A DNA stretch of 64,000 nt, taken from assembly GCF_001941845.1 (NCBI RefSeq), contig NZ_CP018870.1:6052001-6116000 (forward strand), in the 5' to 3' direction. The notes under the pieces were generated by a model. The model worked only from the letters and a program-made list of their open reading frames with translations. It was not told the DNA's origin and ran no database searches. This stretch comes from Streptomyces sp. TN58. Its GTDB lineage: Bacteria; Actinomycetota; Actinomycetes; Streptomycetales; Streptomycetaceae. Below, one piece after another: positions 44,962-53,919 of this stretch. Position 1 is the stretch's first letter. Every line of letters starts with the position of its first letter. The position numbers were made by a program, and so were the translations under genes.

Positions 44962-45497
44962 GCGGAAGCCGCCCAATTCGCGGGCATGGGGGAGTGGGTG
45001 GTCGGACGCGTTGCCGCCGGCATCGAAGCAAGCGCCGATGACGCCTGCTGCAGGAGCTCGTCCACGACCTCCTGCGTCATCCAGGCCAGTCGGCGAAGGA
45101 GCCCGATGTCCAAGGTGTCAAGGCGCAGCCGCTCGCTGACCTCGCGAAGGAGGACGCGGGCCCGTAACCGTGCCGACTCGGTCGGCGCGGACTGCGCGTG
45201 GCGGGAGGCCCGGTCCGTCAGCGCCCCGAGGTTCACAGCCAAGGTAGCGGTCAGCGGACGGACGTCACACCCGCCCACGGCGTCGTCGAGGACGCGGTTC
45301 AGCGCCTCCCCCAGACCGCTGTCCTCGCCGGTGATGTCCTCGTGCCGCGAGATGACAAGGGCGCGCAGCAGACGCCAGGCACCCTCTTGCGCCTCGGGCA
45401 GCCCGCAGGGCATATCGGTCGCGCGACCTTCCTCCGGCCGTGACGGCAGTGAAGGTAAGCACGCTGGCCGCTTGGGGAGCGGAAGCGACGGGCCCAC
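44958..45497 (-). CDS. Hypothetical helical protein
   Basis: A 179-residue protein. GTG 45497 is taken because GGAG lies 6-7 bases upstream; ATG 45413 is an alternative. The main part is alpha-helical: GAWRLLRALVISRHEDI, ALNRVLDDAVGGCDVRPL and RARVLLREVSERLRLDTLD. No recognised domain. It overlaps the GntR start by 4 bases, so the two are translated together; a regulatory partner is possible. Confidence 0.6.
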   Translation of the reverse strand: MGPSLPLPKRPACLPSLPSRPEEGRATDMPCGLPEAQEGAWRLLRALVISRHEDITGEDSGLGEALNRVLDDAVGGCDVRPLTATLAVNLGALTDRASRHAQSAPTESARLRARVLLREVSERLRLDTLDIGLLRRLAWMTQEVVDELLQQASSALASMPAATRPTTHSPMPANWAASA

Positions 45498-45558
45498 GGG
45501 AAACTCCTCGAAGCGGGGGAACGGGTATCGGACAGCGGCTTTCGGCGGGACCCGCCGG

Positions 45559-45873
45559 TTACCGCAGGCGGGAGACGGCGTAAGGGCGCACGACCTCGTG
45601 CCGGGCGTTGACCAGCTGCGGGGCATGGCCGCGCAGGATCACCCGCTTCCCGGAGCAGTCGAAGCCCCGGGAGAACATGTTGGTGATCTCGTACGCGTTG
45701 CCGCCGAGGACCAGCCAGTCGCCGACCCGCAGCTCGTGAGGGGAGGCCGCCCAGACATCACCAGGGGGCGGCCCGGTGCGCACCGTTCGGGCGAACAACG
45801 GATCACCTGAAGGGGCGCGCTCGTAGTCCGGGAGACCGGTCCAGAAGGCGTCCTCGTCCTCGGTCAGCTTCAT
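45559..45873 (-). CDS. Hypothetical small protein
   Basis: A 104-residue soluble protein from ATG 45873, 12 bases after the methyltransferase stop. The middle HELRVGDWLVLGGNAYEITN is a small beta-barrel-like stretch, as in actinobacterial proteins of unknown function next to DUF574 methyltransferases. No catalytic motif is seen. Confidence 0.7.
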   Translation of the reverse strand: MKLTEDEDAFWTGLPDYERAPSGDPLFARTVRTGPPPGDVWAASPHELRVGDWLVLGGNAYEITNMFSRGFDCSGKRVILRGHAPQLVNARHEVVRPYAVSRLR

Positions 45874-45885
45874 CTGTGATCGGTC

Positions 45886-47346
45886 TCAGCCAGTGACGGG
45901 AAACCAGCTCCAGCAGGCTCCGGGGCGGAGCCCGGGGCCCGGGCACGACCTGTCCAACAACGGGTTCGGTACGCGGGCGATGACGGCGTAGGAGCCGTAC
46001 AAGGGCTTCCGGCCTCCAACGCCGCGGAGTCCGCCCACGGGCTTTCGGCTGCCAACGACGCGCAGTCGGTCGAGCGGCACCGCGGTGATGCCAGGCACGT
46101 CCACGTCCCAGCTCTGGAACAAGGCGAGCAACTGCTCCAGGCTCCGAGGCCGGTAGGCGATGCCGGCGCTGCGATAGACGGCGACGAGGCCCGCCGCCGC
46201 CTGCGGGTCGCTGTCGGTGGCAGCGTGGATGACGGACAGAACGCTGCCCGTCGGCAACCAGGCCTGCAAGGCAGCCAGCAGGCGTCGCGCCTGCTCGTCA
46301 TCGAGCCACGGCAGGACCTCGTGCAGGAGCACCGCGACAGGTCTGCTCCGGTCGAGGTGGGCGAGGGCGGGATGGGCCAGGAGACCTTCGGGCTGGGTGA
46401 AGTCGGCCTGGCACTCGAGTTCCTGGCTCGTCTCGAGCATCGAACGGTAGTGGGCGCACACGGAAGAATCGCGATCCACATACACGACCGTGGATTCCCC
46501 GGCTGCGGCCTTGGCGGCATCGTGGGTGTTCTGGCCATGCCGCTGCGGGAGGCCGCACCCGAGGTCCAGAAACTGGACGATCCCACTGCGGGCGAGGACG
46601 CTCACCGACTTCTGCCCGTGGTCTCGAGCGGCGGCAACTGCCTGCCTGAGCCAGGGAGCAGCCTCCAGGAGTTCCTTGCCGAGGATGCGGTCGGCATCGA
46701 AATTCCAGACGTCTCCGCCGAGCCAGTTGTGCACCCGCGGCACCGACGGCCGGGAGAATTCGTGTGACGGGAGCATGCCCCCTCCGGTTTCCTGTTGATC
46801 AGGCCGATGTGCCGGCCCGGCGCTCGAAGAAGTCGGTGGAGCAGCTGCCTCCGGCAGGCTCAGTCCGTAGGCCCCAGGCGGGTCGGTGCTGACCTGGGCG
46901 GCTCGGAAGTAGGCGCTGACGACCTTCCCCTGGCCGTCGCTTCGAGGCGAGGCGCTCCAGTAGTCGGCCACCTGGGTGACCAGGAACAGCCCGCGTCCGC
47001 CCGTGGCCAGGGCCGACTGCCGTGCTTTGACCACCGGGAGACCCGGGTTGGCGTCCGCCACCTGCACCACCAGGGCCACGCCCGGCTCGAAGGTCACCGA
47101 GACCAGGAAGTCCTGTGCCTCCGCTCCGGGGCTGCGGTGCTTAATGGCGTTGGTCGCGAGCTCGCTGGAGACCAGCGCGGTGGAGGGCTCCGCTGCCGCG
47201 CACCCCCATGCCTCAAGCTGGTGCGCCACGAAGCGACGAGCCGTGCGAACGGATTCAGCTCTGCTGGGCAATGCCAGGCACGCCGTGACGGCCTTGGGCG
47301 ACTGCAGAGTCCGCAGCAGGTCTCCCCGCGTGATCCGGTGAGACAT
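45886..47346 (-). CDS. Anti-sigma-like ATPase fused to DUF574 SAM methyltransferase
   Basis: One uninterrupted frame of 486 codons from ATG 47346. Residues 20-150: HATPase_c domain of the RsbW type, with N box SELATNAIKH (61-70), VADANPGLP (G1) and GGRGLFLV (G2). Residues 191-470: S-adenosyl methyltransferase family PF04672/DUF574, with RPSVPRVHNWLGG and QFLDLGCGLPQRHGQN. Streptomyces usually has these as separate proteins. ATG 46776 (residue 191) has GGAGG just upstream, so a separate methyltransferase may also be made. It is divergent from the 47550 regulator with 203 bases between. Confidence 0.82.
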   Translation of the reverse strand: MSHRITRGDLLRTLQSPKAVTACLALPSRAESVRTARRFVAHQLEAWGCAAAEPSTALVSSELATNAIKHRSPGAEAQDFLVSVTFEPGVALVVQVADANPGLPVVKARQSALATGGRGLFLVTQVADYWSASPRSDGQGKVVSAYFRAAQVSTDPPGAYGLSLPEAAAPPTSSSAGPAHRPDQQETGGGMLPSHEFSRPSVPRVHNWLGGDVWNFDADRILGKELLEAAPWLRQAVAAARDHGQKSVSVLARSGIVQFLDLGCGLPQRHGQNTHDAAKAAAGESTVVYVDRDSSVCAHYRSMLETSQELECQADFTQPEGLLAHPALAHLDRSRPVAVLLHEVLPWLDDEQARRLLAALQAWLPTGSVLSVIHAATDSDPQAAAGLVAVYRSAGIAYRPRSLEQLLALFQSWDVDVPGITAVPLDRLRVVGSRKPVGGLRGVGGRKPLYGSYAVIARVPNPLLDRSCPGPGLRPGACWSWFPVTG

Positions 47347-47549
47347 CGTCACCTCATCCCTTTCAGAGCGTGCGCGTGAAGCCGACACCAGACGCCGGAA
47401 GCCTGGAACGGATGGCTGAACTTCAGCCGGAGAACGCTTCCTTGTGGCGTTACTCTCAGCGAACCGTGCATCGCCCGGCGTGGACATCCCAGGCAAGGCG
47501 CGGCCCCGCGTAAAGCACGTAAAGATCGTTTCGTGGACGGGAGTATCCG

Positions 47550-48953
47550 GTGCCGCGTGAGCGCAACACCCTGCTGGAGGGCGTACTCCGCCAACTGGGC
47601 TGGTCGCAGGCCACAACTGCCCGGCAACTGCAGCTCGTAGCAGCGGAATCCGGTGCGGACGACCTGAAGGCGGTGTCCGCCTCGCACATCAACCAGTGGG
47701 TCCGCGGATCGCACCCCTCGCCGCCGGCGACCCGTATCTTGTGCGAGACGCTGTCGCGAGGACTGAACAGCCGGGGGATCCATCGGATCATCACGGCCGC
47801 CGACATCGGGCTCACAGATCCCGACGAACCGGCAGGTCCGGCTCCCCGGGACAGCGACCCCATCGCACGTATCGTCGACCTCGGGGGGACCGACTTGGAC
47901 CTGGAGCGCCGCCACACCCTGAAGGGCGCCGCCTTCTCCCTTGCAGGGATGTTCCTGCCGTCCGACCGCTGGTGGCAGGACACCGCCTCCGCGGCCCATC
48001 AGCGCACGCCCGCGACCAAGCGGCACGTCGGCCCGGACGACGTGGCCGCCGTACGCGAAATGACGCAGCTGCTCTCCCGCCGCGAACAGCGCCGAGGCGG
48101 TGCGGACGGACGATCCGCCCTCGTCGCCTACCTCCGCACCGACGTCACCGCCTACCTCAGCGGCCACTTCCCCGACACCGGCACGCGGCAGGCCATGTTC
48201 ACCGCCGCCGGCGAACTCGCCTACCTGGCCGGCTGGACCAGCTTTGACGCCTCCGAGCACACCCTCGCCCAGCAGTGGCTCGCCGTGGCCCTGCGCCTGT
48301 CCGCCGAAGCCGACGACGCCCCCCTGGCCGGACACATCCTCCGCGCCCAGGCCCACCAGACCCTCGACCTCGGCCACCCCGCCCAAGCTCTCCGACTCGC
48401 CGAGGCCTCCGTCAGCCACCGCCGCTACACCGACGCCAGCCCACGGGAACGCTCCCTCCTCGGAGTCGTCCACGCCCGCAGCCTCGCAGCCGCCGGCCAC
48501 AAGCAGCAGGCCCTCGCCACTCTCCTCCAGGCCGAGAACGACCTGTGCAACGCAGGCGAGGGGGACGACGAGCCGGCCCGGGTCTTCTTCTTCTTCTCCG
48601 AGGCCTCCCTCGCCCACGAGACAGCCCGAACCCTGCACGCCATCGGAGACCTCCGCGGAGCCGAGCACGAATTCCAGCGCAGCGTCCGCACCCGCAAGGC
48701 ACAGCCCTTCGCCCGCACCCACGCCGTCACCCTCGGCCTCCTGGGCGCCGTACAGATACAACGCGGAGCCGTCGACGTCGCCTGCACCACCTGGACCCAA
48801 GCACTCCACGCGATGCAGGGAGTTCAGTCCGGCCGCGCCCTGGACACCGTCGTCCAGATGCGCCGCGCCCTCTCCCCCTACCGCGGACGCGGAGGAACGA
48901 CCCTGGCCGCCCTGGACGACCGGGCCCGCACCATGATCAGCCGGGTACTCTGA
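47550..48953 (+). CDS. HTH-TPR transcriptional regulator
   Basis: A 467-residue protein starting at GTG 47550. The first 70 residues look like an HTH (GWSQATTARQLQLVAAESG, VSASHINQWVRGSHPSPP). The rest, from about 170, is TPR-like: LAQQWLAVALRLSAEADDAP, LAGHILRAQAHQTLDLGHPA and ALATLLQAENDLCNAGEG. It belongs to the common Streptomyces regulator type with an N-terminal DNA-binding domain and a TPR sensor. It is divergent from the DUF574 fusion gene and likely controls the lanthipeptide side. Confidence 0.82.
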   Translation: MPRERNTLLEGVLRQLGWSQATTARQLQLVAAESGADDLKAVSASHINQWVRGSHPSPPATRILCETLSRGLNSRGIHRIITAADIGLTDPDEPAGPAPRDSDPIARIVDLGGTDLDLERRHTLKGAAFSLAGMFLPSDRWWQDTASAAHQRTPATKRHVGPDDVAAVREMTQLLSRREQRRGGADGRSALVAYLRTDVTAYLSGHFPDTGTRQAMFTAAGELAYLAGWTSFDASEHTLAQQWLAVALRLSAEADDAPLAGHILRAQAHQTLDLGHPAQALRLAEASVSHRRYTDASPRERSLLGVVHARSLAAAGHKQQALATLLQAENDLCNAGEGDDEPARVFFFFSEASLAHETARTLHAIGDLRGAEHEFQRSVRTRKAQPFARTHAVTLGLLGAVQIQRGAVDVACTTWTQALHAMQGVQSGRALDTVVQMRRALSPYRGRGGTTLAALDDRARTMISRVL

Positions 48954-49025
48954 CCGCGCCAGCACACCACCGGTCCAAGCCGGAGCAGCGCCCCGGCCAG
49001 TCCGGTAGTCCCAGAGGAGGAACGC

Positions 49026-49514
49026 GTGCACGACCCGATCACGATCGAGGCCATCGCCCACGTCGTCGGCGGCCACCAGACACCGGCCGACGACTACCAG
49101 GGCGGAGTCGAATCGATCATCCGCCTGCGCCCGGACCTCCCGCTGGACACCCTGCGCGGCCTCGACGAGTTCTCCCACCTGATCGTGACCTGGCACTTCC
49201 ACCTCGGCTCCGACACCGACCTCCACCTCGGAGCCCGCAGCCCCCGCAACGACCCGACCTGGGAGCCCACCGGCACCTTCGTCCACCGAAACCACCGGCG
49301 CCCCAACCGCATGGCAACCTCCTTCCCCCGCCTGCTCAAAGTGGACGGCAGGGACATCTACGTCACCGACCTCGACGCCGTTGCCGGAACTCCTATCTAC
49401 GACCTCGCCCCGTACTTCGACGAGATGGGTCCCCGCGGCCCTGTCACTGCTCCGGCCTGGCCGGCGGCGATGCTGGCGAACTACTGGGACCCCGCAGCGA
49501 ACCGGCCCGAGTAG
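49026..49514 (+). CDS. TrmO-family tRNA methyltransferase-like protein
   Basis: A 162-residue member of the TrmO/UPF0066 family, a SAM-using beta-barrel fold that methylates t6A37 in tRNA. GTG 49026 has AGAGGAGG upstream. It shows IAHVVGGHQTPADDYQGG, FSHLIVTWHFHL, RNHRRPNRMATSFPRLL and VTDLDAVAGTPIYDLAPYF, matching family blocks; the usual RSPHRPNP is altered to RNHRRPNRM. In this context it may be a divergent paralogue acting on another substrate. It stands alone downstream of the regulator. Confidence 0.85.
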   Translation: MHDPITIEAIAHVVGGHQTPADDYQGGVESIIRLRPDLPLDTLRGLDEFSHLIVTWHFHLGSDTDLHLGARSPRNDPTWEPTGTFVHRNHRRPNRMATSFPRLLKVDGRDIYVTDLDAVAGTPIYDLAPYFDEMGPRGPVTAPAWPAAMLANYWDPAANRPE

Positions 49515-49882
49515 AACCTCGCGTACAGGCGGATGAGTTGCGTCCACGTTGTCAGCCGGACATCCGTAGGTACCGCTCGGAAGCGTGCGCAATCTCAGCC
49601 TCGGGATGTCGACGGTCAGGATGCCTCCGGGCAGTGCCCTGATGCCGATGGCATCACAGAGCGTCGGCACGCAGGTCCATTGCCCTCAGAGGGCGGGCGA
49701 AGTTGGAGTTTCCCGCCCCGGCGCTGCCTGAGCGAGGGCCTAACCGGAGCCAAACGCGGTCTTCTCACGCCTAACCTGTGTCAGTTCGCCTCGGGAGCAC
49801 TGTTTCTGTTGGAGAGATCCACTTCTTGGGGCCGCTGCGGTCTAGCGTGGTGGCCGAACTGACGCCGAGGAGAGGAGCGGTC
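49515..49882. other. Intergenic region upstream of the second regulator
   Basis: A 368-base gap. Weak plus-strand frames exist (49,533-49,862) but lack RBS and coding character. It presumably holds the promoter of the regulator that starts at 49883 (RBS GAGGAGAGGAG). I see no repeat or RNA. Confidence 0.4.
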
Positions 49883-50162
49883 ATGAGCCCGTTAGGACCA
49901 ACGCTCTTCCAGACCCTCATCAACCAGCGGGGCTGGCAGGACTACACCGTCTTCAAGAAGCGGTACGAGCAGGCGGCCAAACAGCTGGCCGATGCCGAAG
50001 GCGACCCCTCGATTGCGACTGCCACCGTCGAGAAGCGGCAGTTCCACCGATGGCTGAGAGGGGACGTCCGAACCCCCCAAACCGTCTCCCGCCGGGTCCT
50101 GGAGTTCATGTTCCCGGGATTCCAGGCCTCGCGTCTCCTGGAAGCTGTGTCCTCCGACCTAG
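49883..50162 (+). pseudogene. 5' part of an HTH-TPR regulator, split by an IS
   Basis: The start of a 454-residue regulator, ATG 49883 with AGGAG upstream: TLFQTLINQRGWQDYTVFKK and TATVEKRQFHRWLRGDVRTP form the HTH-like region, up to EAVSSDL. An IS5-type element then intervenes at CTAG. Removing the IS and one CTAG copy joins the frame exactly to 51248-52332. In the present DNA the protein ends at 50278 inside the IS, leaving only the DNA-binding part. Confidence 0.85.
50159..50162 (+). repeat. Target-site duplication CTAG (left)
   Basis: CTAG directly before the IS; an identical CTAG is at 51244-51247. It fits the YTAR target of IS5-family elements. Confidence 0.85.
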
Positions 50163-51243
50163 GTCCTGTCTGGAGTTCGGATCAGGAGTTCAGTAGATCG
50201 CCTGCGCGCGGAGGCTCGGTCTTGATAGACCGTCAGTCATGGCGCGAGGCGATCTCACCGACGAGCAGTGGGCCCTGATCGAGCCCCATCTGCCGATTGC
50301 CGCGGTTGGGCCCATCCCTGACCTGCGGAAACACTTCAACGCGGTGATGTGGCGGTTCCGGACCGGTAGCCCCTGGCGTGACCTTCCGGGCGAGTTCGGG
50401 CCCTGGCAGAGCGCGTACGACCGCTTCCAGATCTGGGCGACGCAGGGCGTCTTCCAGCACCTCATGCAGGCAGTGATCGCCGAGGCCGCCACCCGCGGCC
50501 AGGCCGACTTGGGCCTGGTCAGCGTGGACTCGGCGACCGCCCGGGCCCACCATCACGCCGCCGGAATGGCCTTGGACCCCGAGCAGTTGGCGGCCTTGGA
50601 GATGGTCGTCGAGGTCGAAAAGGGGGCGAGGCGACTGGGCAAAGGCCGCAGGACGGACAGGTCGAGGATGAGGCGCGCATCGAGCGGCGACGGGCCCGTC
50701 GGCGACACAGGGCCCGCTTGAAAGCCGCCGAGCTGGGGCGTTCCCGAGGCGGGCTGACCAGCAAGATCCATGTGGCAGCCGACCGGCGCTGCCGCCCGCT
50801 TGCGTTCGTCCTCACGCCCGGGCAGGCCGGCGACAGCCCGCAGTTCGCCCCGGTCCTGGAGCGGGTCAAGGTACGCGGCCCGATCGGGCGTCCGCGGACC
50901 CGGCCGGACGCGGTGGCCGCGGACAAGGCGTACTCGTCCCGGCGCAACCGCCGCTACCTGCGACGACGCGGTATCCGAGCGGTGATCCCGGAGAAGGTCG
51001 ACCAGGCCGCGAACCGCAAGAAGCGTGGCAGCGTCGGCGGTCGGCCGGTCTCGCACGACACGGCGCTCTACAAGGAGCGCAACACCGTGGAACGGTGCAT
51101 CAACCGACTGCGGAACTGGCGCGGTATCGCTACCCGGTACGACAAGACCCCGAAGAGCTACGAGGCCGGACTGCACCTGTGCGGTGCGATGCTCTGGCTC
51201 CGCAGCATCGCACCACACTCATGATCCGGACTCCAGACAGGAC
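50163..51243 (+). mobile_element. IS5-family insertion sequence, 1,081 bp, complete
   Basis: Ends are terminal inverted repeats: GTCCTGTCTGGAGTTCGGAT on the left and, read from the other end, GTCCTGTCTGGAGTCCGGAT, one mismatch in 20. The TSD is CTAG. It contains one two-frame transposase. The near-identical ends and clean TSD mean insertion is recent. It disrupts a TPR regulator gene. Confidence 0.92.
50239..51224 (+). CDS. IS5-family transposase, two overlapping frames
   Basis: The first frame (50239-50721) holds the DUF4096-type N-terminus: LTDEQWALIEPHLP, RFRTGSPWRDLPGEFGPWQS and LGLVSVDSATARAH with the first catalytic Asp. The second frame (to 51224) has LKAAELGRSRGGLTSKIHVA, AVAADKAYSSRRNRRYLR (second Asp) and YKERNTVERCINRLRNWRGI with the catalytic Glu. 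The second frame is open upstream through EARIERRRARRRHRAR, so fusion by -1 frameshifting is probable, as in the IS427 group; a TTGA overlap is at 50718-50721. It appears intact. Confidence 0.88.
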
Positions 51244-51247
51244 CTAG
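51244..51247 (+). repeat. Target-site duplication CTAG (right)
   Basis: The right copy of the CTAG flanking the IS. Confidence 0.85.
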
Positions 51248-52332
51248 TCTCGTCACCCGTCCCCAGAGCAGAGCAGGGCAGGGCTGAGGATGCATTCGAG
51301 AACCACGAAGACGTCGTGACCGCCGCTGCCGGCGAGTCAGCACGGTTCGCGGCTCGTGCAGAAGGCAGCAACGTGGGACCACACACGATGGAGCAGCTGG
51401 AAGCCGACATCCGCCGGATAGTCGACACGTATCCCAACCGACCCGTTGGCCCTCTGTTTCGAGAAGTCCGCTCCCTACGCGACCAAGCGTTCGTACTTCT
51501 GGAGGGCCGGCAGCCACCGCGCTACACCCGTGACCTCTACGTCTGCGCCGGCATCCTGTGTGGAGTCCTCGCAAACGCCAGCTTCGACCTTGGACGCTAC
51601 GACGCGGCCGACACCCAGGCGCGCACCGCCTTTCTCCTGGGCGAGCTGGCGGGCCACAACGGCCTGCGTGTATGGGTCCGCGGGCTCCAGGCCCTGATCT
51701 CCTACTGGGACGGGCGACCGGCGGATGCTGTCCGGCTGGCGGAGCTGGGGGCTGCGTACGCGACGGACTCCGGCACTGCGAACACTCGGCTGGAGAGCAT
51801 CAAGGCGCGTGCATACGGCCAGCTGGGCCGGACCGGGGAGGCGCTGGCTGCACTGGCCGGCGCGGAGCGTCTTCGCGAAGGCCTTGCAGCCGACGGCGGC
51901 GATCTGCCTGGCGGCATGATGGCATTCCCCGTAGAAAAGCAGCTCTTCTACGCCAGCAGCACCCACCTCTGGCTGTCTGGACGTCGCAATCTGGCGGACG
52001 CGGAGGCTTGTGCCGCCCAGGCCGTGGAGATCTTCCAGGCGGCCCCGCCTGCGCGGCAGCGGCTCGGTGAGATGTCGCTTGCGCGGATGGATCTCGCCAT
52101 GGCCCGTCTCGGACGGGGAGATATCGAAGGCGCTGCCCAAGAGGTGCACACCGTCCTTGAGACCAACGCCCGCCGGCGAACGGAGAGCGTGGACCGGCGG
52201 ATCGGACATTTCAGCCGACAGCTCGCTGCACACCCTGGCGCCGGAGTGCCTGTTGCAATCGGCTTGCGGGAGTCGATCATGGCTCACAGGGAACGTCCCA
52301 TTGCCGAACTTCCACCGGGAGGCAGCCCGTGA
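51248..52332 (+). pseudogene. 3' part of the IS-split TPR regulator
   Basis: The remaining 361 codons of the regulator begun at 49883. It encodes TPR-like helices: MEQLEADIRRIVDTYPNRPV, AGILCGVLANASFDLGRYDA, LAELGAAYATDSGTANTRLE and LSLARMDLAMARLGRGDIEG near the end. It has no HTH of its own; a GTG or ATG near 51,374-51,388 might start a truncated sensor. The stop at 52332 overlaps the next start (GTGA). Confidence 0.85.
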
Positions 52333-53177
52333 CCACCGTGACCGTCTTGCACCCCGGTTCCATGGGCGCTGCCGTTGCCGCCCAGGTAGTGGCAGCGGGG
52401 CACGAGGTGCTTTGGGTTCCCGACGGGCGAAGCGAAGCCACACGTGAACGGGCCGTACAGGCCGGGGCAGTAGCCGTGGACAGCCTGACTACGGCGCTTC
52501 ACCGCAGCTCCGTGGTCCTCTCCATCTGCCCGCCCCAGGCCGCCGAAGACGTGGCCACCCTGGTCGCCGACCACGACTTCGCCGGGGTGTACGTGGACGC
52601 CAATGCCATCAACCCGAAGCGCATGGGGCACATCGCGGGCGAGATCTGCCCCGGTACGCTCGTACTCGACGGAGCGATCTTCGGGCCACCGCCAGGCGAC
52701 CAGCGGACGGCGCGCCTCTACCTCGCTGGCGACCAGCAGGCCGTAGCCATTGTTGAAGAACTCTTCAAGAGCACCCACCTCGAGCCCCGGCGGACGAGCG
52801 GGGACATCGGCTCCGCCTCCGCCCTGAAGATGGCATTCGCCAGCTACCAGAAGGCCGCTCGCACCCTCGCCGGCGTCGCCCACGCCCTTGCCGCCACACA
52901 CGGCGTGGGGGCCGAGCTGACCGCCGAGGCAGAAATCATGGCCTCGAACATCCTCTCGGATCCCGACTACCTTCCGAGCGTCGCCGCGCGGGCCTGGCGC
53001 TGGGCACCGGAGATGGTGGATATCGCTGAGACTCTCCGAGCGGCTGACCTGCCGACGGAGATTGCGGACGCCACTGTCGCCGTGCTGGCCCGCTGGGAGC
53101 AGGACAAAGACCGCTACGACCTGCCGGTCGCAGTTGCCCTGGCGCACCTGCACGGTAGAGGTGCCGGTTCCCCCTGA
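52329..53177 (+). CDS. NAD(P)-binding oxidoreductase, DUF1932 type
   Basis: A 282-residue 6-phosphogluconate-dehydrogenase-like protein coupled to the regulator by GTGA. The Rossmann start is VTVLHPGSMGAAVAAQVVAA (GxxGxxxA-like), and VVLSICPPQAAEDVATLV, VDANAINPKRM follow as in beta-hydroxyacid dehydrogenases. The C-terminal helical domain (SALKMAFASYQKAARTLAGV) includes the Lys that acts in catalysis in this superfamily and matches DUF1932. It may act on a small acid or imine; the substrate is unknown. Confidence 0.85.
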   Translation: MTTVTVLHPGSMGAAVAAQVVAAGHEVLWVPDGRSEATRERAVQAGAVAVDSLTTALHRSSVVLSICPPQAAEDVATLVADHDFAGVYVDANAINPKRMGHIAGEICPGTLVLDGAIFGPPPGDQRTARLYLAGDQQAVAIVEELFKSTHLEPRRTSGDIGSASALKMAFASYQKAARTLAGVAHALAATHGVGAELTAEAEIMASNILSDPDYLPSVAARAWRWAPEMVDIAETLRAADLPTEIADATVAVLARWEQDKDRYDLPVAVALAHLHGRGAGSP

Positions 53178-53725
53178 CGAATTCGTGCCTGTGGGTGACG
53201 GCGCCCCACCTCGAGTTCTTGTCGGAGCCGCCACCGCAGGACCCTGCCTTTGTGCTGGAGGCGTCTTGCCACGGTTCGCCTCGGCGGCTGCACGGCGGAA
53301 CTCTCGAGAACGTCCTGCCTTCTGTCAGCTGTGTGCGAGACGATGCCGGCGTTCGGGCTCTTCCGAACGTCGGAGGCCGAAGGGGCAGGGTGGCGCAAGG
53401 ACTCTTCTTTGAGACCGTCCACGATGGGAGCTACTCGTACAGGCGGTTGAATCGTCGCGGCCATTAACGATCTCCGCAGCGCCCCTGCTGCTGGCAGCGA
53501 CGAAGAGGCCGAGCACGCCCTCAGCGACCTGTTGATCGACGACCTGCCTCAGGACCCTCAGCACGATGGAGAACGCCCTCAGCACCGACCTGACCCGTGT
53601 CTCCGCCCCGGGGCGCGCGGCGCTGGAACGCCGCGAGCAAGCCAGCCGCACGGAGGCCTGCGGGGACTGCGCGGCGAGCTGCGCAACCTCATCTTCGCCG
53701 CCACGCAGAAGCCGGAGATCGTCTA
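53178..53725 (+). other. Degenerate region with gene fragments
   Basis: No intact gene. Several short frames look like scraps of one protein broken by frameshifts: EEAEHALSDLLIDDL, then in another frame LSTMENALSTDLTRVS and RAALERREQASR, then LRGELRNLIFAATQKPEIV ending at a TAG before the hairpin at 53726. I cannot name the parent. Confidence 0.45.
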
Positions 53726-53775
53726 GCTAAGGGCTTGCCGGGAAGCAACACCTTGATTCCCGGCAAGCCCTTAGC
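53726..53775. terminator. Long perfect hairpin
   Basis: GCTAAGGGCTTGCCGGGA pairs with TCCCGGCAAGCCCTTAGC: an 18-bp perfect stem, 14-base loop. It starts at the stop codon of the fragment before it. It is most simply a strong terminator; it is also long enough to be the end of a small mobile element. Confidence 0.65.
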
Positions 53776-53802
53776 ACGGCCCGGTACTGGCCGATGGGTA
53801 TG

Positions 53803-53840
53803 GCCGCCGGGCTCGAACATCTACATCCGAGCCCGGCGGC
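53803..53840. terminator. Second hairpin, possible terminator of the DUF499 operon
   Basis: GCCGCCGGGCTCG and CGAGCCCGGCGGC form a 13-bp perfect stem with a 12-base loop. It lies 80 bases beyond the end of the minus-strand DUF499 gene, so it can terminate that operon. Confidence 0.65.
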
Positions 53841-53919
53841 TCACGTACTTAAAATCAGCCCTACCTCCGCTGTCACGCTCTACTGGAGGTGACGATTGCG
53901 GGAACCTGTCCGCACCGCT

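Noticed and set aside
47349..49670. 773-codon minus-strand ORF
   Set aside because: Antisense to the HTH-TPR regulator and TrmO genes; Gly/Val-rich shadow.
53790..53850. Possible tRNA (GGGCTCGAACATC resembles a T loop)
   Set aside because: No acceptor stem, D arm or anticodon arm can be folded; it is a simple hairpin.
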